Below, piece after piece: positions 7,478 to 15,007 of a DNA stretch of 35,800 nt. Source of the stretch: WHSW01 sp035296705 (GTDB taxonomy: Bacteria > Actinomycetota > Thermoleophilia > Solirubrobacterales > 70-9); NCBI GenBank assembly GCA_035296705.1, contig DATHAL010000037.1, positions 1 to 35,800 of the forward strand, given 5' to 3'. Position numbers and translations under genes: made by a program. Each line of letters opens with the position of its first letter. Position 1 is the first letter of the stretch. Under the pieces are notes generated by a model that saw nothing but the letters and a program-made list of their open reading frames with translations, had not been told where the DNA came from and made no database searches.

Positions 7478-7487
7478 CGCGGGCGGC

Positions 7488-7493
7488 AATCTA
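7488..7493 (-). promoter_or_regulatory. -10 box of the SDR gene
   Basis: TAGATT on the minus strand lies 10 nt before ATG 7477, giving a leader of only a few bases. It lies inside the longer GTG-started reading and so argues for the shorter protein. Confidence 0.45.
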
Positions 7494-7532
7494 TCCACAC
7501 AGCTCGTTCACGAGCCGAACGGCCGAGCTTTG

Positions 7533-7538
7533 TAGCCT
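7533..7538 (+). promoter_or_regulatory. -10 box of egtB
   Basis: TAGCCT; its first three bases are also the last in-frame stop codon before the egtB reading frame. It is followed by exactly 6 nt and then ATC 7545, the point where egtB sequence begins. The geometry is that of leaderless starts elsewhere in the window. Confidence 0.5.
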
Positions 7539-7544
7539 TGGCGA

Positions 7545-8756
7545 ATCGCGTCGACCGTCCCGACCGATCTCAACCAGCGCACCGCCGAACGTCTGGAGGA
7601 GGCACGGCGGCGGACGCTCCTCCTCGTCGAGCCGCTCGCCGACGAGCAGCTCAACAAGGTCTACTCGCCGATCCTCAGCCCGCTCGCTTGGGACCTCGGC
7701 CACATCGCGAACTTCGAGGAGCTCTGGCTGGTCCAGCGGGTCGGCGGCCGCGAGCCGCTGCGCGGCGAGCTCGGGCGCTTCTACGACGCGATCGAAAACC
7801 CGCGGAAGGTCCGAAACGAGCTGCCGATCCTTCGCGGTGAGGAGTTGCGCGCCTACATGGCGGAGGTGCGCGAGCGCACGCACGAGGTGCTGGGCACGGT
7901 CGAGCTCGTGGGCGCCGACGACCCGCTGCTCGCGGACGGCTTCATCTACGAGATGCTGCTCGCGCATGAGCATCAGCACAACGAGACGATGCTCCAGCTC
8001 CTGCAGATGGTCGATGGCTATGAGCCCGTCGAGGTGGACAAGTCGGTCGCCGCGGAGCCGGTCGACGACGGACCGGAGATGGTCGCCGTCCCGGCCGGAC
8101 GCTATGAGATCGGCGCCGCCCCCGGCGGCTTCGCGTACGACAACGAGCGTCCCCGCCACAGGGTGGAGCTCGGCGCCTTCGAGATCGACCGCGTTCCGGT
8201 CACCAACGAGGCGTTCGCCGCCTTCGTCGAGGAGACGGGCGCCGAGCCGCCGATGTATTGGGAGCGCGGGGGCGACGGCGGCTGGGTCAGGACGGTCTTC
8301 GGCCGCCGCGAGCCGCTCGACGGCGCGCTGCCCGTCGTGCACGTCGACTTCCACCAGGCGGAGGCGTTCGCGCGGTGGGTCGGCAAGCGGCTGCCGAGCG
8401 AGTTCGAGTGGGAGGCGGCGGCGCGGGGCGCGAGCCTCGAGCGCGCGAACCTCGACCAGCTCGGCTTCGGCTGCGCGCCCGCCGGCGCCTACGGCGACGG
8501 GGCATCGGAGTTCGGGGGCGTGCAGATGATCGGCGACGTGTGGGAGTGGACCTCCTCGCCCTTTGAACCCTATCCCGGGTTCACCGCGTTCCCGTACCAC
8601 GAGTACTCCGAGGTCTTCTTCGGCGGCGACTACCGCGTCCTGCGCGGTGGCGCCTGGGCGACGCGGCGCAACGTGATCCGCCCGAGCTTCCGAAACTGGG
8701 ACCACCCGCACCGCTCACAGATCTTCTCCGGCATCCGTTGCGCAAGGGACGTGTAG
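7545..8756 (+). CDS. egtB: Ergothioneine biosynthesis sulfoxide synthase EgtB
   Basis: EgtB is a non-haem iron enzyme that joins trimethylhistidine (hercynine) to the sulfur of cysteine or gamma-glutamylcysteine with O2. The N-terminal DinB-like domain has His53 in 'LAWDLGHIANFEELW' and the iron ligands in HEHQH (His141, His145). The C-terminal formylglycine-generating-enzyme-like domain shows 'PVTNEAFAAFVEET', 'RLPSEFEWEAAARG', 'GDVWEWTSSPF' and 'VLRGGAWATR'. Length is 403 aa, normal for the family. The frame is closed by TAG 7533 and has no ATG, GTG or TTG between there and TTG 7845, which would delete the essential first 100 residues. ATC 7545, or a rarer start, must be used. It is followed 7 nt later by egtD. 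Confidence 0.9.
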   Translation: MASTVPTDLNQRTAERLEEARRRTLLLVEPLADEQLNKVYSPILSPLAWDLGHIANFEELWLVQRVGGREPLRGELGRFYDAIENPRKVRNELPILRGEELRAYMAEVRERTHEVLGTVELVGADDPLLADGFIYEMLLAHEHQHNETMLQLLQMVDGYEPVEVDKSVAAEPVDDGPEMVAVPAGRYEIGAAPGGFAYDNERPRHRVELGAFEIDRVPVTNEAFAAFVEETGAEPPMYWERGGDGGWVRTVFGRREPLDGALPVVHVDFHQAEAFARWVGKRLPSEFEWEAAARGASLERANLDQLGFGCAPAGAYGDGASEFGGVQMIGDVWEWTSSPFEPYPGFTAFPYHEYSEVFFGGDYRVLRGGAWATRRNVIRPSFRNWDHPHRSQIFSGIRCARDV

Positions 8757-8763
8757 GGAACCC

Positions 8764-9747
8764 GTGACGGCGACCACCGACCAGATCGAGATCGAGGTCC
8801 ACCTGCCCGAGGGAGGGACGTGGGCAGGCCTCGCCGAGGACGTGCGCGAGGGCCTCTCCTCGCCGTTCAAGGAGCTCCCTCCGAAGTACTTCTACGACGA
8901 TCGCGGCTCCGAGCTCTTCGAGCGGATCACGGAGCTCCCCGAGTACTACCCGACCCGTACAGAACGCCGGATCCTCGCCGACGGCGCCGCGGAGATCGTC
9001 GCCGCGGCGAAGCCGACGACGCTGATCGAGCTCGGCTCCGGCGCGGCGGCCAAGACCCGCCGCCTGCTCGACGCGATGCAGGCGGCCGGCTCGCTCGAGA
9101 CCTACGTCCCGGTCGACATCTCCGAGGAGATCACGCGGCGCGTCGCCGCCGAGCTGGTCTCCGAGTACGACGGCCTGCGGGTGCACGGGATCGTTTGCGA
9201 CTACGAGACGCACCTGGAGCGGGTGCCGCGTGAGGAGGGCGCCCTGATCGCGTTCCTCGGCGGCACGATCGGCAACTTCCGCCCCGGGCCGCGGCGCTCC
9301 TTCCTCGCCCGAATCGCGACCCTGATGTATCCGGGCGACCGCTTCCTGCTCGGCACCGACCTGGTCAAGGGCCGTGCCGTGCTCGAGGCCGCCTACAACG
9401 ACTCCGCCGGGATCACCGCGGAGTTCAACAAGAACGTCCTGCACGTCCTCAACCGTGAGCTCGACGCCGACTTCGACGTCGACGGCTTCGAGCACGTCGC
9501 CTTCTGGGACGCCGACAACGAGTGGATGGACATCCGCCTGCGATCGCTGCGCGAGCAGTTCATCGACCTGCGAGCGCTGGACATGCGCAGCCACTTCGCG
9601 CGCAACGAGGAGATGCGGACCGAGATCTCGACCAAGTTCACCCGCGAGCGCCTCGAGGCGAGCTACGCGGACGCCGGACTCGAGCCGGTCGAGTGGTGGA
9701 CCGACCCGGACGACCTCTTCGCGCTCAGCCTCGCGAAGCCCGTTTAG
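8764..9747 (+). CDS. egtD: L-histidine N(alpha)-methyltransferase EgtD
   Basis: This 327-aa SAM-dependent enzyme trimethylates histidine to hercynine, the first step of ergothioneine synthesis. Signature motifs are 'PPKYFYDDRGSELFERIT' followed by 'LPEYYPTRTE' (residues about 39-65), the SAM loop 'LIELGSGAAAKTR', 'YVPVDISEEI', 'FLGGTIGNF' and the histidine-binding 'NRELDADFD' and 'HVAFWDADNEWMDI' region. GTG 8764 is preceded by TAGGGA. The gene is 7 nt behind egtB and in the same operon. No egtA, egtC or egtE is present in the window, so the thiol donor and the final C-S lyase are not decided here. The stop overlaps the convergent oxidoreductase by 4 bp. Confidence 0.95.
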   Translation: MTATTDQIEIEVHLPEGGTWAGLAEDVREGLSSPFKELPPKYFYDDRGSELFERITELPEYYPTRTERRILADGAAEIVAAAKPTTLIELGSGAAAKTRRLLDAMQAAGSLETYVPVDISEEITRRVAAELVSEYDGLRVHGIVCDYETHLERVPREEGALIAFLGGTIGNFRPGPRRSFLARIATLMYPGDRFLLGTDLVKGRAVLEAAYNDSAGITAEFNKNVLHVLNRELDADFDVDGFEHVAFWDADNEWMDIRLRSLREQFIDLRALDMRSHFARNEEMRTEISTKFTRERLEASYADAGLEPVEWWTDPDDLFALSLAKPV

Positions 9748-10679
9748 CTCGGTCCCAGCGCCTCGATCAGGTCGCCGAGCTTGTCGGGCGTCGTGATCGG
9801 CGTCAGCACCGGACAGGTGATGCCGCCGGCGACGAACTGCTCGAGCCGCGCGTGCATCTCCTCCGGCGCTCCGAGGATGAACATCTCCTCGATCAGGTCC
9901 CACGGCGCCGCCTCGGCGGCCCGCTGGCGGTCCTTCGCCTCCCAGGCCTCGCACATCTCCGCGATCGCATCGCCATGGCCGAGCCAGCGGTAGAAGTTCG
10001 CGTAGACCGGGACGGTGACGTAGGAGGAGAACATGAACCGCGCGAGCGGCTCGACCTGCTCGCGCCCGCCCGGCAGGCAGAAGAATCGGCAGAGGAGCTC
10101 GAACCCCTCCGGCGCGCCCTCGAGCTCGGCCGTGACTCGCGCAAGTCCCGAGATCGGCAGGAAGTTGGTGAAGGCGCCGTCGCCCTTCTCGACCGCGAGC
10201 CTCAGCATCTTGCCGCGCAGCGAGGCGAGCAGGATCGGGACCGGCGGCGGCGCCTGCTCGAGCTTGAAGCCGCCGGCGGCGCGGTCGCCAGCGAGCGCGG
10301 GACGCAGGAAGTCCACCGTCTCGGAGACCCTGCTCAGCGGCCGTTCGAACGGGATCGCGTTCCAGCCCTCGACGATCCGATCCGACGACGCGCCGATCCC
10401 GAGCACGAAGCGCCCGCCGCTCGCGTCGGCGAGCGCCGCCGCCTGCTGGGCGAGGAGCGCGCGGCCGCGCTGAAAGACGCCGACGACGCCCGTGCCCAGG
10501 CGCATCGAGCCCGTCCATGCGGCGGCGAGCGCCAGGGGCGTGAAGCCGTCGGGACCGTTCGTCTCGCCGCTCCAGAGGTCGGTGTAGCCGGCGTCCTCGG
10601 CGCGCTTTATGAGCGGCTCGTGGTCGCGAAGCGGCGTCCCGGGCAGCGGCAGTGTGAGTCCCCAGCGGCGGTCGGTCAT
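9744..10679 (-). CDS. LLM-class F420-dependent oxidoreductase
   Basis: A 311-aa luciferase-like TIM-barrel protein starting MTDRRWGLTLPLPGTPLRDH. It shows the usual order: 'LIKRAEDAGYTDLWSGET' (residues about 23-40), 'LGTGVVGVFQRGRALLAQQAAAL', 'RFVLGIGASSDRIVEGWN', 'VPILLASLRGKMLRLAVEKGDG' and the C-terminal 'ILGAPEEMHARLEQFVAGG'. These are the hallmarks of F420-dependent reductases/dehydrogenases such as the methylene-H4MPT reductase-like group. The substrate is not predictable. It is divergent from the next gene across a 42-bp gap that holds both promoters. Confidence 0.88.
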   Translation of the reverse strand: MTDRRWGLTLPLPGTPLRDHEPLIKRAEDAGYTDLWSGETNGPDGFTPLALAAAWTGSMRLGTGVVGVFQRGRALLAQQAAALADASGGRFVLGIGASSDRIVEGWNAIPFERPLSRVSETVDFLRPALAGDRAAGGFKLEQAPPPVPILLASLRGKMLRLAVEKGDGAFTNFLPISGLARVTAELEGAPEGFELLCRFFCLPGGREQVEPLARFMFSSYVTVPVYANFYRWLGHGDAIAEMCEAWEAKDRQRAAEAAPWDLIEEMFILGAPEEMHARLEQFVAGGITCPVLTPITTPDKLGDLIEALGPS

Positions 10680-10690
10680 CGGTCGCCGGG

Positions 10691-10712
10691 GAGACTAACC
10701 GTGGGATAGGCT
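10691..10712. promoter_or_regulatory. Divergent -10 boxes in a 42-bp intergenic gap
   Basis: The minus-strand TAGTCT (10691-10696) lies 11 nt before ATG 10679, and the plus-strand TAGGCT (10707-10712) lies 9 nt before GTG 10722. The two promoters must face away from each other with overlapping upstream regions, so polymerases would compete for this site. Confidence 0.45.
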
Positions 10713-10721
10713 CGCGGCTGC

Positions 10722-11219
10722 GTGGACTTCTCGCGGCTGAACACGGGGCGAGTGATCGTCGGCGCGATCGCGTCGATCCTCCTGATCATCTCGACCCTGT
10801 TCTTGCCGTGGTACGCCTACGACCTCTCCGGCGTCCAGAAGGCCGCCGAGCCCGACGAGTGGATCTGCGGCGTCGGCGATACCTCGTGCACGGGCTTCGA
10901 CACCTTCCCGATCCTGCGCTGGCTGCTCCTGCTCGCCGCCCTCGCGCCGCTGATCCTCGGCTGGATCCTCGTCCGCGGCCACAAGCTCTCCTGGGCGCCC
11001 GGCGAGATGACAATGATCGCCGGATTCGCGGCAACCATCCTCATCGTCTACAACGGGATCATCGACAAGCCTGGCAGCGGGATCGCGGAGGTCGGGTTGG
11101 GCCTCGACTACGGCTACTGGATCGCCCTCGTCGGCGCGATCACGATCGCGGCGGTCGGGTTCACGCGGTCGCTCGAGAGCGGCCCGCGCCGCACCCGCAA
11201 GGCGCCGGGCACGGTATGA
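10722..11219 (+). CDS. Four-helix integral membrane protein of unknown function
   Basis: The 165-aa product begins MDFSRLNTGRVIVGAIASIL and has four hydrophobic helices: about 10-32, 65-84, 95-112 and 129-147. Between the first two is an exterior-type loop with two cysteines (WICGVGDTSCTGFD) that could form a disulfide. The C-terminus is basic (GPRRTRKAP), expected on the cytoplasmic side. No family is recognised. The last four bases overlap the glpX start (ATGA), so the two are co-translated, although a membrane protein has no obvious link to a gluconeogenic enzyme. Confidence 0.7.
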   Translation: MDFSRLNTGRVIVGAIASILLIISTLFLPWYAYDLSGVQKAAEPDEWICGVGDTSCTGFDTFPILRWLLLLAALAPLILGWILVRGHKLSWAPGEMTMIAGFAATILIVYNGIIDKPGSGIAEVGLGLDYGYWIALVGAITIAAVGFTRSLESGPRRTRKAPGTV

Positions 11220-12253
11220 CCGGGCGCGCCGACGAGACCTCGGTGATCTCGCACGACGTCCGCTCTGGCCGGCACCCGGATCGCAACCTCGCGCTCGAGC
11301 TGGTCAGGGTCACCGAGGCGGCGGCGCTCGCGGCGGCCCGCTGGGTCGGCAAGGGGGAGAAGGAGTCCGCCGACGGCGCCGCGGTGGACGCGATGCGCCT
11401 CCTGCTCGAGACGGTGCCGATGGACGGCATCGTCGTGATCGGTGAAGGTGAAAAGGACGAGGCGCCGATGCTCTACAACGGCGAGCGGATCGGCGACGGC
11501 AGCCCGCCCGAGGTCGACATCGCCGTCGACCCGCTCGAGGGGACGACGCTCACCGCCCGCGGGATGCCCTCGGCGCTCTCGGTGATCGCGCTCGCCGAGC
11601 GCGGAACGATGTTCGATCCCGGTCCCTGTGTCTACATGGAGAAGATTGCCGGCAGCTCCGGGATCGCCGACTGCCTCAGCCTCGACGACCCGCTCGCCGA
11701 GGTCCTTGGCCGGGTCGCGGAGCGCAAGGGCAAGCCGGTCGGCGACGTGACCGTGATCATGCTCGACCGCTCCCGCCACGAGGACGCGGTCGAGCAGGTC
11801 CGCGAGGTCGGGGCAAGAATTCGCTTCATCAGCGACGGCGACGTCTCCGCGGCGCTCTTCGCCGTCTCGGCCGAGGCGGGTGTCGACCTCCTCTGGGGGA
11901 TCGGCGGCACGCCGGAGGGCGTGCTCTCCGCCGCGGCGATCAAATGCCTCGGCGGCCAACTCCTCGGGCGGCTCTGGCCGCGCGACGACGCCGAGCGGCA
12001 GGCGGCGACCGACGCCGGGTACGACCTCGACGAGGTCCTCGACGTCGACCGGCTCGTCTCCGGCGAGGACGTGTTCTTTGCCGCGACCGGGGTCACGGAC
12101 GGCGAGCTCCTCGAGGGCGTGCGCTACCGCGCCGGCGGCAAGGCGACGACGCAGTCGCTGGTCATGCGCTCGCGTTCCGGCACCGTGCGCACCGTCTCGG
12201 CGCGCCACGACCAGGCGAAGCTGCGAGAGATCACCGGCGGCCGCTACGACTGA
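11216..12253 (+). CDS. glpX: Class II fructose-1,6-bisphosphatase
   Basis: The 345-aa protein hydrolyses fructose 1,6-bisphosphate to fructose 6-phosphate in gluconeogenesis. Recognised elements are 'NLALELVRVTEAAALAAARW' near the N-terminus, 'GKGEKESADGAAVDAMR', 'IVVIGEGEKDEAPMLYNGE' (metal ligands), 'DIAVDPLEGTTLTA', the Li-sensitive phosphatase DPLEGT motif, and 'DLLWGIGGTPEGVLSAAA'. ATG 11216 is chosen: it overlaps the upstream stop as ATGA, and conserved GlpX sequence starts soon after. Actinobacteria depend on this type as their only FBPase, so it is likely essential for growth on non-sugar carbon. Confidence 0.95.
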   Translation: MTGRADETSVISHDVRSGRHPDRNLALELVRVTEAAALAAARWVGKGEKESADGAAVDAMRLLLETVPMDGIVVIGEGEKDEAPMLYNGERIGDGSPPEVDIAVDPLEGTTLTARGMPSALSVIALAERGTMFDPGPCVYMEKIAGSSGIADCLSLDDPLAEVLGRVAERKGKPVGDVTVIMLDRSRHEDAVEQVREVGARIRFISDGDVSAALFAVSAEAGVDLLWGIGGTPEGVLSAAAIKCLGGQLLGRLWPRDDAERQAATDAGYDLDEVLDVDRLVSGEDVFFAATGVTDGELLEGVRYRAGGKATTQSLVMRSRSGTVRTVSARHDQAKLREITGGRYD

Positions 12254-12254
12254 G

Positions 12255-12270
12255 GCCCGGCCGGCCGGGC
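12255..12270. terminator. Perfect palindrome between convergent genes
   Basis: GCCCGGCCGGCCGGGC is a 16-nt perfect palindrome in the 18-bp gap between glpX and the convergent yihY-like gene. As RNA it can fold from either strand, so it probably acts as a shared bidirectional terminator; no T-tract follows. Confidence 0.45.
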
Positions 12271-12271
12271 A

Positions 12272-13168
12272 CTAGTCGAGCTCCGCGAACGCCCGTGCCC
12301 GCTCCTCCTCGACGCTTCCCGTGTCGTGGAGCTCGTACCGCAGCGCGTTGATCACGGCTCCCGCCATCAGCGCCAGGCTCACCAGGTAAAACCACAGCAG
12401 CGCGACGAGGATGAAGCCGAGCGCCCCGCCGAGCGCGTCGACGTTCGACTGCGCGAGGTAGAACGGGAACGCGGCGTTCGCCACCGCGGTGGTCACCGTC
12501 ATGAAGAGCGCGCCCGGCCACACGCCCGGCCACGGCACGTGGCCCTTCGGGACGACGTAGTAGATCAACGAGCAGACCGCGAAGGTGAGCAACAGGGCGA
12601 CGGCCAGCACGGCGATGCTGCGGAATCCGGCGATCTCGTCGAGGCCGAAGGGCAGGTCGTCGGTGCTCGAGGCCAGGACCCCCTCCGCGATCGGCACCAC
12701 GACGCTCGCCGCCAGAAAGAGCGTCACGACGAGCAGCATCACGAGCGCGAACCGCTTCTGCTCGACCCAGCCGCGGCACTCGACGTGGTAGATGCGGCAG
12801 AACGCGGTGTCCATCGCGCCCCAGAAAGAGGCGCCGATCCAGATCGCGCCAAGCGCCGCGACCACGCCGATCGTCGCCGAGCTGTCACGGATCCGGTCGA
12901 CGACGCTCGTCAGCGAGTCCTGCTCGGCCGCGGGGAAGATGCTCTGGAGGTCGCGGAGCACGCTCGCCTCGACGTCCGGGTTCTTGATCACCTGGCCGAA
13001 CACGAACAGGACCAGGAGCGCGAACGGGAACAGGGCGAGCGCGAGGTTGTAGGCGACCATCGCGGCGAGGCCCGTGATGTTCTCGCGATAGGCGCGCTCC
13101 CAGAAGACGCGCAGGAAGCGGACGCCGGCGTGCGAGGAGGCGGTCCGACGGGCCTCCCCGGCCGTCAA
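12272..13168 (-). CDS. YihY/UPF0761 family inner-membrane protein
   Basis: The 298-aa protein carries about six hydrophobic helices. The first family block is 'ITGLAAMVAYNLALALFPFALLVLFVFG' (residues about 34-61), followed by 'IGVVAALGAIWIGASFWGAMDTAFCRIYHV', the 'YYVVPKGHVPWPGVWPGALF' block with the conserved VP.....W....PGA pattern, and the last helices 'LGFILVALLWFYLVSLALMAGAVINA'. This is the YihY (once misnamed RNase BN) family; its role is unknown, with suggestions of envelope transport. The start is TTG 13168, overlapping the stop of the upstream gene as TTGA, so it is translationally coupled. Confidence 0.88.
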   Translation of the reverse strand: MTAGEARRTASSHAGVRFLRVFWERAYRENITGLAAMVAYNLALALFPFALLVLFVFGQVIKNPDVEASVLRDLQSIFPAAEQDSLTSVVDRIRDSSATIGVVAALGAIWIGASFWGAMDTAFCRIYHVECRGWVEQKRFALVMLLVVTLFLAASVVVPIAEGVLASSTDDLPFGLDEIAGFRSIAVLAVALLLTFAVCSLIYYVVPKGHVPWPGVWPGALFMTVTTAVANAAFPFYLAQSNVDALGGALGFILVALLWFYLVSLALMAGAVINALRYELHDTGSVEEERARAFAELD

Positions 13169-13548
13169 CGCCGCCCCGGGTTACCCCGCAGGGACTCGAA
13201 CGCGCGGCTCGCCAGCCGCACGCCCAGCGTCGCCGCCTCCGCGGCCGCGGCGATCCCCGCCCAGGCGACGTCCTCGAGGCCGCCCCCTGAGCTCGGCTCG
13301 GCCTCGGGCGCCGGCTCCGCGCTGCGCTGCTCCGCCGGCGGCGGCTTCGGCCGCTCAGGCTCGCGCTCGGCGCGGGGGGTGGTCACGGCGGGCGCCTTCT
13401 TCGGCACCTGCGGCTCGGCCTTCGCCGCGCGCGCGCCGGTCCGGCGGCGAGGACTGCGGGCACCCGGCCTCGAGTCCGGCAGCTTCGCGAACACGCCCGC
13501 CTCGTCCTCGTCGGGCTCCCCCTCGGTCGCCTTGCCTTCATCGCTCAC
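13165..13548 (-). CDS. Disordered Pro/Glu-rich protein coupled to YihY
   Basis: From GTG 13548 the product is 127 aa: an acidic start (MSDEGKATEGEPDEDEAGVF), a basic stretch (RSPRRRTGARAAKAE), a long Pro/Glu/Lys-rich linker, and a C-terminal hydrophobic-amphipathic segment 'VAWAGIAAAAEAATLGVRLASRA' (about residues 92-114) that may contact the membrane. GTG 13548 is preferred over upstream ATGs because a TGGAAT box sits 7 nt before it and the acidic start follows at once. Its TGA overlaps the yihY TTG. No known family; it may be an accessory subunit of the YihY protein. Confidence 0.55.
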   Translation of the reverse strand: MSDEGKATEGEPDEDEAGVFAKLPDSRPGARSPRRRTGARAAKAEPQVPKKAPAVTTPRAEREPERPKPPPAEQRSAEPAPEAEPSSGGGLEDVAWAGIAAAAEAATLGVRLASRAFESLRGNPGRR

Positions 13549-13686
13549 GACCCGTATTCCATCGCGATTCGCGGACGCGCGCATTGCGGTGCGCCGTAAC
13601 TTGAGCCGCCGCACCGGGTTAGAAGGAATTCGGGCCGTCGCGGCGGCCGGGTGGGTGGTGAATTGCCCGCAAATAGCGGCTATAGC

Positions 13687-13715
13687 TTGACTTCAGAAAA
13701 TATAGTAACTACGAT
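13687..13715 (+). promoter_or_regulatory. Promoter of the primary sigma factor gene
   Basis: TTGACT (13687-13692), 17 nt spacer, TACGAT (13710-13715): a near-consensus housekeeping promoter and the clearest -35/-10 pair in the window. It sits in a locally AT-rich stretch. Transcription would start near 13722, about 180 nt before the preferred start codon. Confidence 0.65.
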
Positions 13716-13770
13716 TCGAACGCACGTTTGAGCTTTGTAGCGCCGCGCCTCGGGCGAGCTCCGGAGGGCG

Positions 13771-13796
13771 CATCCCGGTTCGACGGGATGTAATTT
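13771..13796 (+). promoter_or_regulatory. Terminator-like hairpin in the sigma factor leader
   Basis: CATCCCG (13771-13777), loop GTTCGA, CGGGATG (13784-13790), then TAATTT. This 7-bp stem followed by a short T-rich run resembles an intrinsic terminator lying between the promoter and the gene, i.e. a possible attenuator. Confidence 0.4.
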
Positions 13797-13819
13797 CGTC
13801 CGGCGGCGGAGGCGGGGCT

Positions 13820-13843
13820 ATCGGACCGGAACGGGTGTCCGAT
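13820..13843 (+). promoter_or_regulatory. Second leader hairpin, overlapping an alternative GTG start
   Basis: ATCGGAC (13820-13826) pairs with GTCCGAT (13837-13843) around a 10-nt loop. The in-frame GTG at 13835 lies at the loop/stem edge and would be masked, which favours ATG 13904 as the sigma factor start. Confidence 0.4.
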
Positions 13844-13903
13844 GGAAACGCGGACGAGAAATTGAGCGGACCACCAGACCAGGAAGGAAGACGTAGTCAA
13901 CCG

Positions 13904-15007
13904 ATGCTGATCGCGGAGCTTCAGGAGCTGGAGGAGGTCAAGGCGCTCGTCGCCAAGGGCCACACGGAGGGCGTGATCGCCTACGGCGAGGTCGCGCAGG
14001 CGCTTGCCGAGGTCGAGGTCGACGAGGGCGACATCGAGGAGCTCTACGGCTATCTCGAGGGCCAGGGCGTGGAGATGGTCGACGACGTCGACCCGGCGCA
14101 GGCCGCTTCCCCGGACGCCGAGCGCGCCGAGCCGAAGCGCGGCAAGCGCCGGCAGAAGGCGGCTCTCGACCTGAAGCCGGACATGACCACCGACTCGCTC
14201 CAGCTCTTCCTCAAGGACATCGGGAAGGTGCGGCTCCTGACCGCACAGGAGGAGGTCGACCTGGCGAAGCGCATCGAGCGCGGCGACCTCGACGCGAAGC
14301 AGAAGATGGTCGAGTCGAACCTCCGCCTCGTCGTCTCGATCGCGAAGAACTACCGCAACCAGGGCCTGCCGTTTCTCGACCTGATCCAGGAGGGGACGCT
14401 GGGGCTCGTCCGCGCCGCGGAGAAGTTCGACTACCGCAAGGGCTTCAAGTTCTCGACCTATGCGACCTGGTGGATCCGCCAGGCGATCGCCCGCGCGCTC
14501 GCCGACAAGGCGCGCACGATCCGGATCCCGGTGCACGTCGTCGAAAAGCTCAACAAGATCGGCCGCGCCGAGCGCAAGCTGGTCACGGAGCTGGGCCGCG
14601 AGCCGACTCCCGACGAGATCGCCGAGGTCACCGGGATCGACCCCGAGGAGGTCGACCAGATCAAGCGCTCCGCCCAGGCCCCGGTCTCGCTCGAGAAGCC
14701 GGTCGGCGACGAGGAGGAGTCGGAGTTCGGCCAGTTCATCGCCGACGAGAAGGCCGAGTCGCCATTCGAGCGCGCCGCCGACCTGCTCACCAAGGAGGCG
14801 CTGCGCGAGGCGCTCGAGAACCTGTCCTATCGGGAGCGCCGCGTGCTCGAGCTCCGCTACGGGCTCGGCGGTGAGCATCCGCGGACCCTCGACGAGGTCG
14901 GGCGGACGTTCAACGTCACCCGCGAGCGCATCCGCCAGATCGAGAACCAAAGCCTCAAGAAGCTGCAGTCGCTGGCTGAGGCCCAGAAGCTCCGCGAAGT
15001 CGCCTGA
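13904..15007 (+). CDS. rpoD: RNA polymerase primary sigma factor (sigma-70, RpoD/SigA)
   Basis: The 367-aa product (from ATG 13904, MLIAELQELEEVKALVAKGH) is the housekeeping sigma factor. Region 1.1 covers about residues 1-55; a basic linker (KRGKRRQKAA) precedes region 1.2 at 'DSLQLFLKDIGKVRLLTAQEE'. Regions 2.1-2.4 include 'NLRLVVSIAKNYRNQGLPFLD', 'LIQEGTLGLVRAAEKFDYRKG' and 'FSTYATWWIRQAIARALAD' (-10 recognition). Region 3 follows, and region 4.2 has the helix-turn-helix 'TLDEVGRTFNVTRERIRQIE' (-35 recognition). GTG 13835 would give 390 aa but lies in a hairpin. The GGAAGGAAG purine run (13882-13890) is 13 nt from the ATG, rather far. It has its own strong promoter and a structured leader. 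Confidence 0.93.
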   Translation: MLIAELQELEEVKALVAKGHTEGVIAYGEVAQALAEVEVDEGDIEELYGYLEGQGVEMVDDVDPAQAASPDAERAEPKRGKRRQKAALDLKPDMTTDSLQLFLKDIGKVRLLTAQEEVDLAKRIERGDLDAKQKMVESNLRLVVSIAKNYRNQGLPFLDLIQEGTLGLVRAAEKFDYRKGFKFSTYATWWIRQAIARALADKARTIRIPVHVVEKLNKIGRAERKLVTELGREPTPDEIAEVTGIDPEEVDQIKRSAQAPVSLEKPVGDEEESEFGQFIADEKAESPFERAADLLTKEALREALENLSYRERRVLELRYGLGGEHPRTLDEVGRTFNVTRERIRQIENQSLKKLQSLAEAQKLREVA

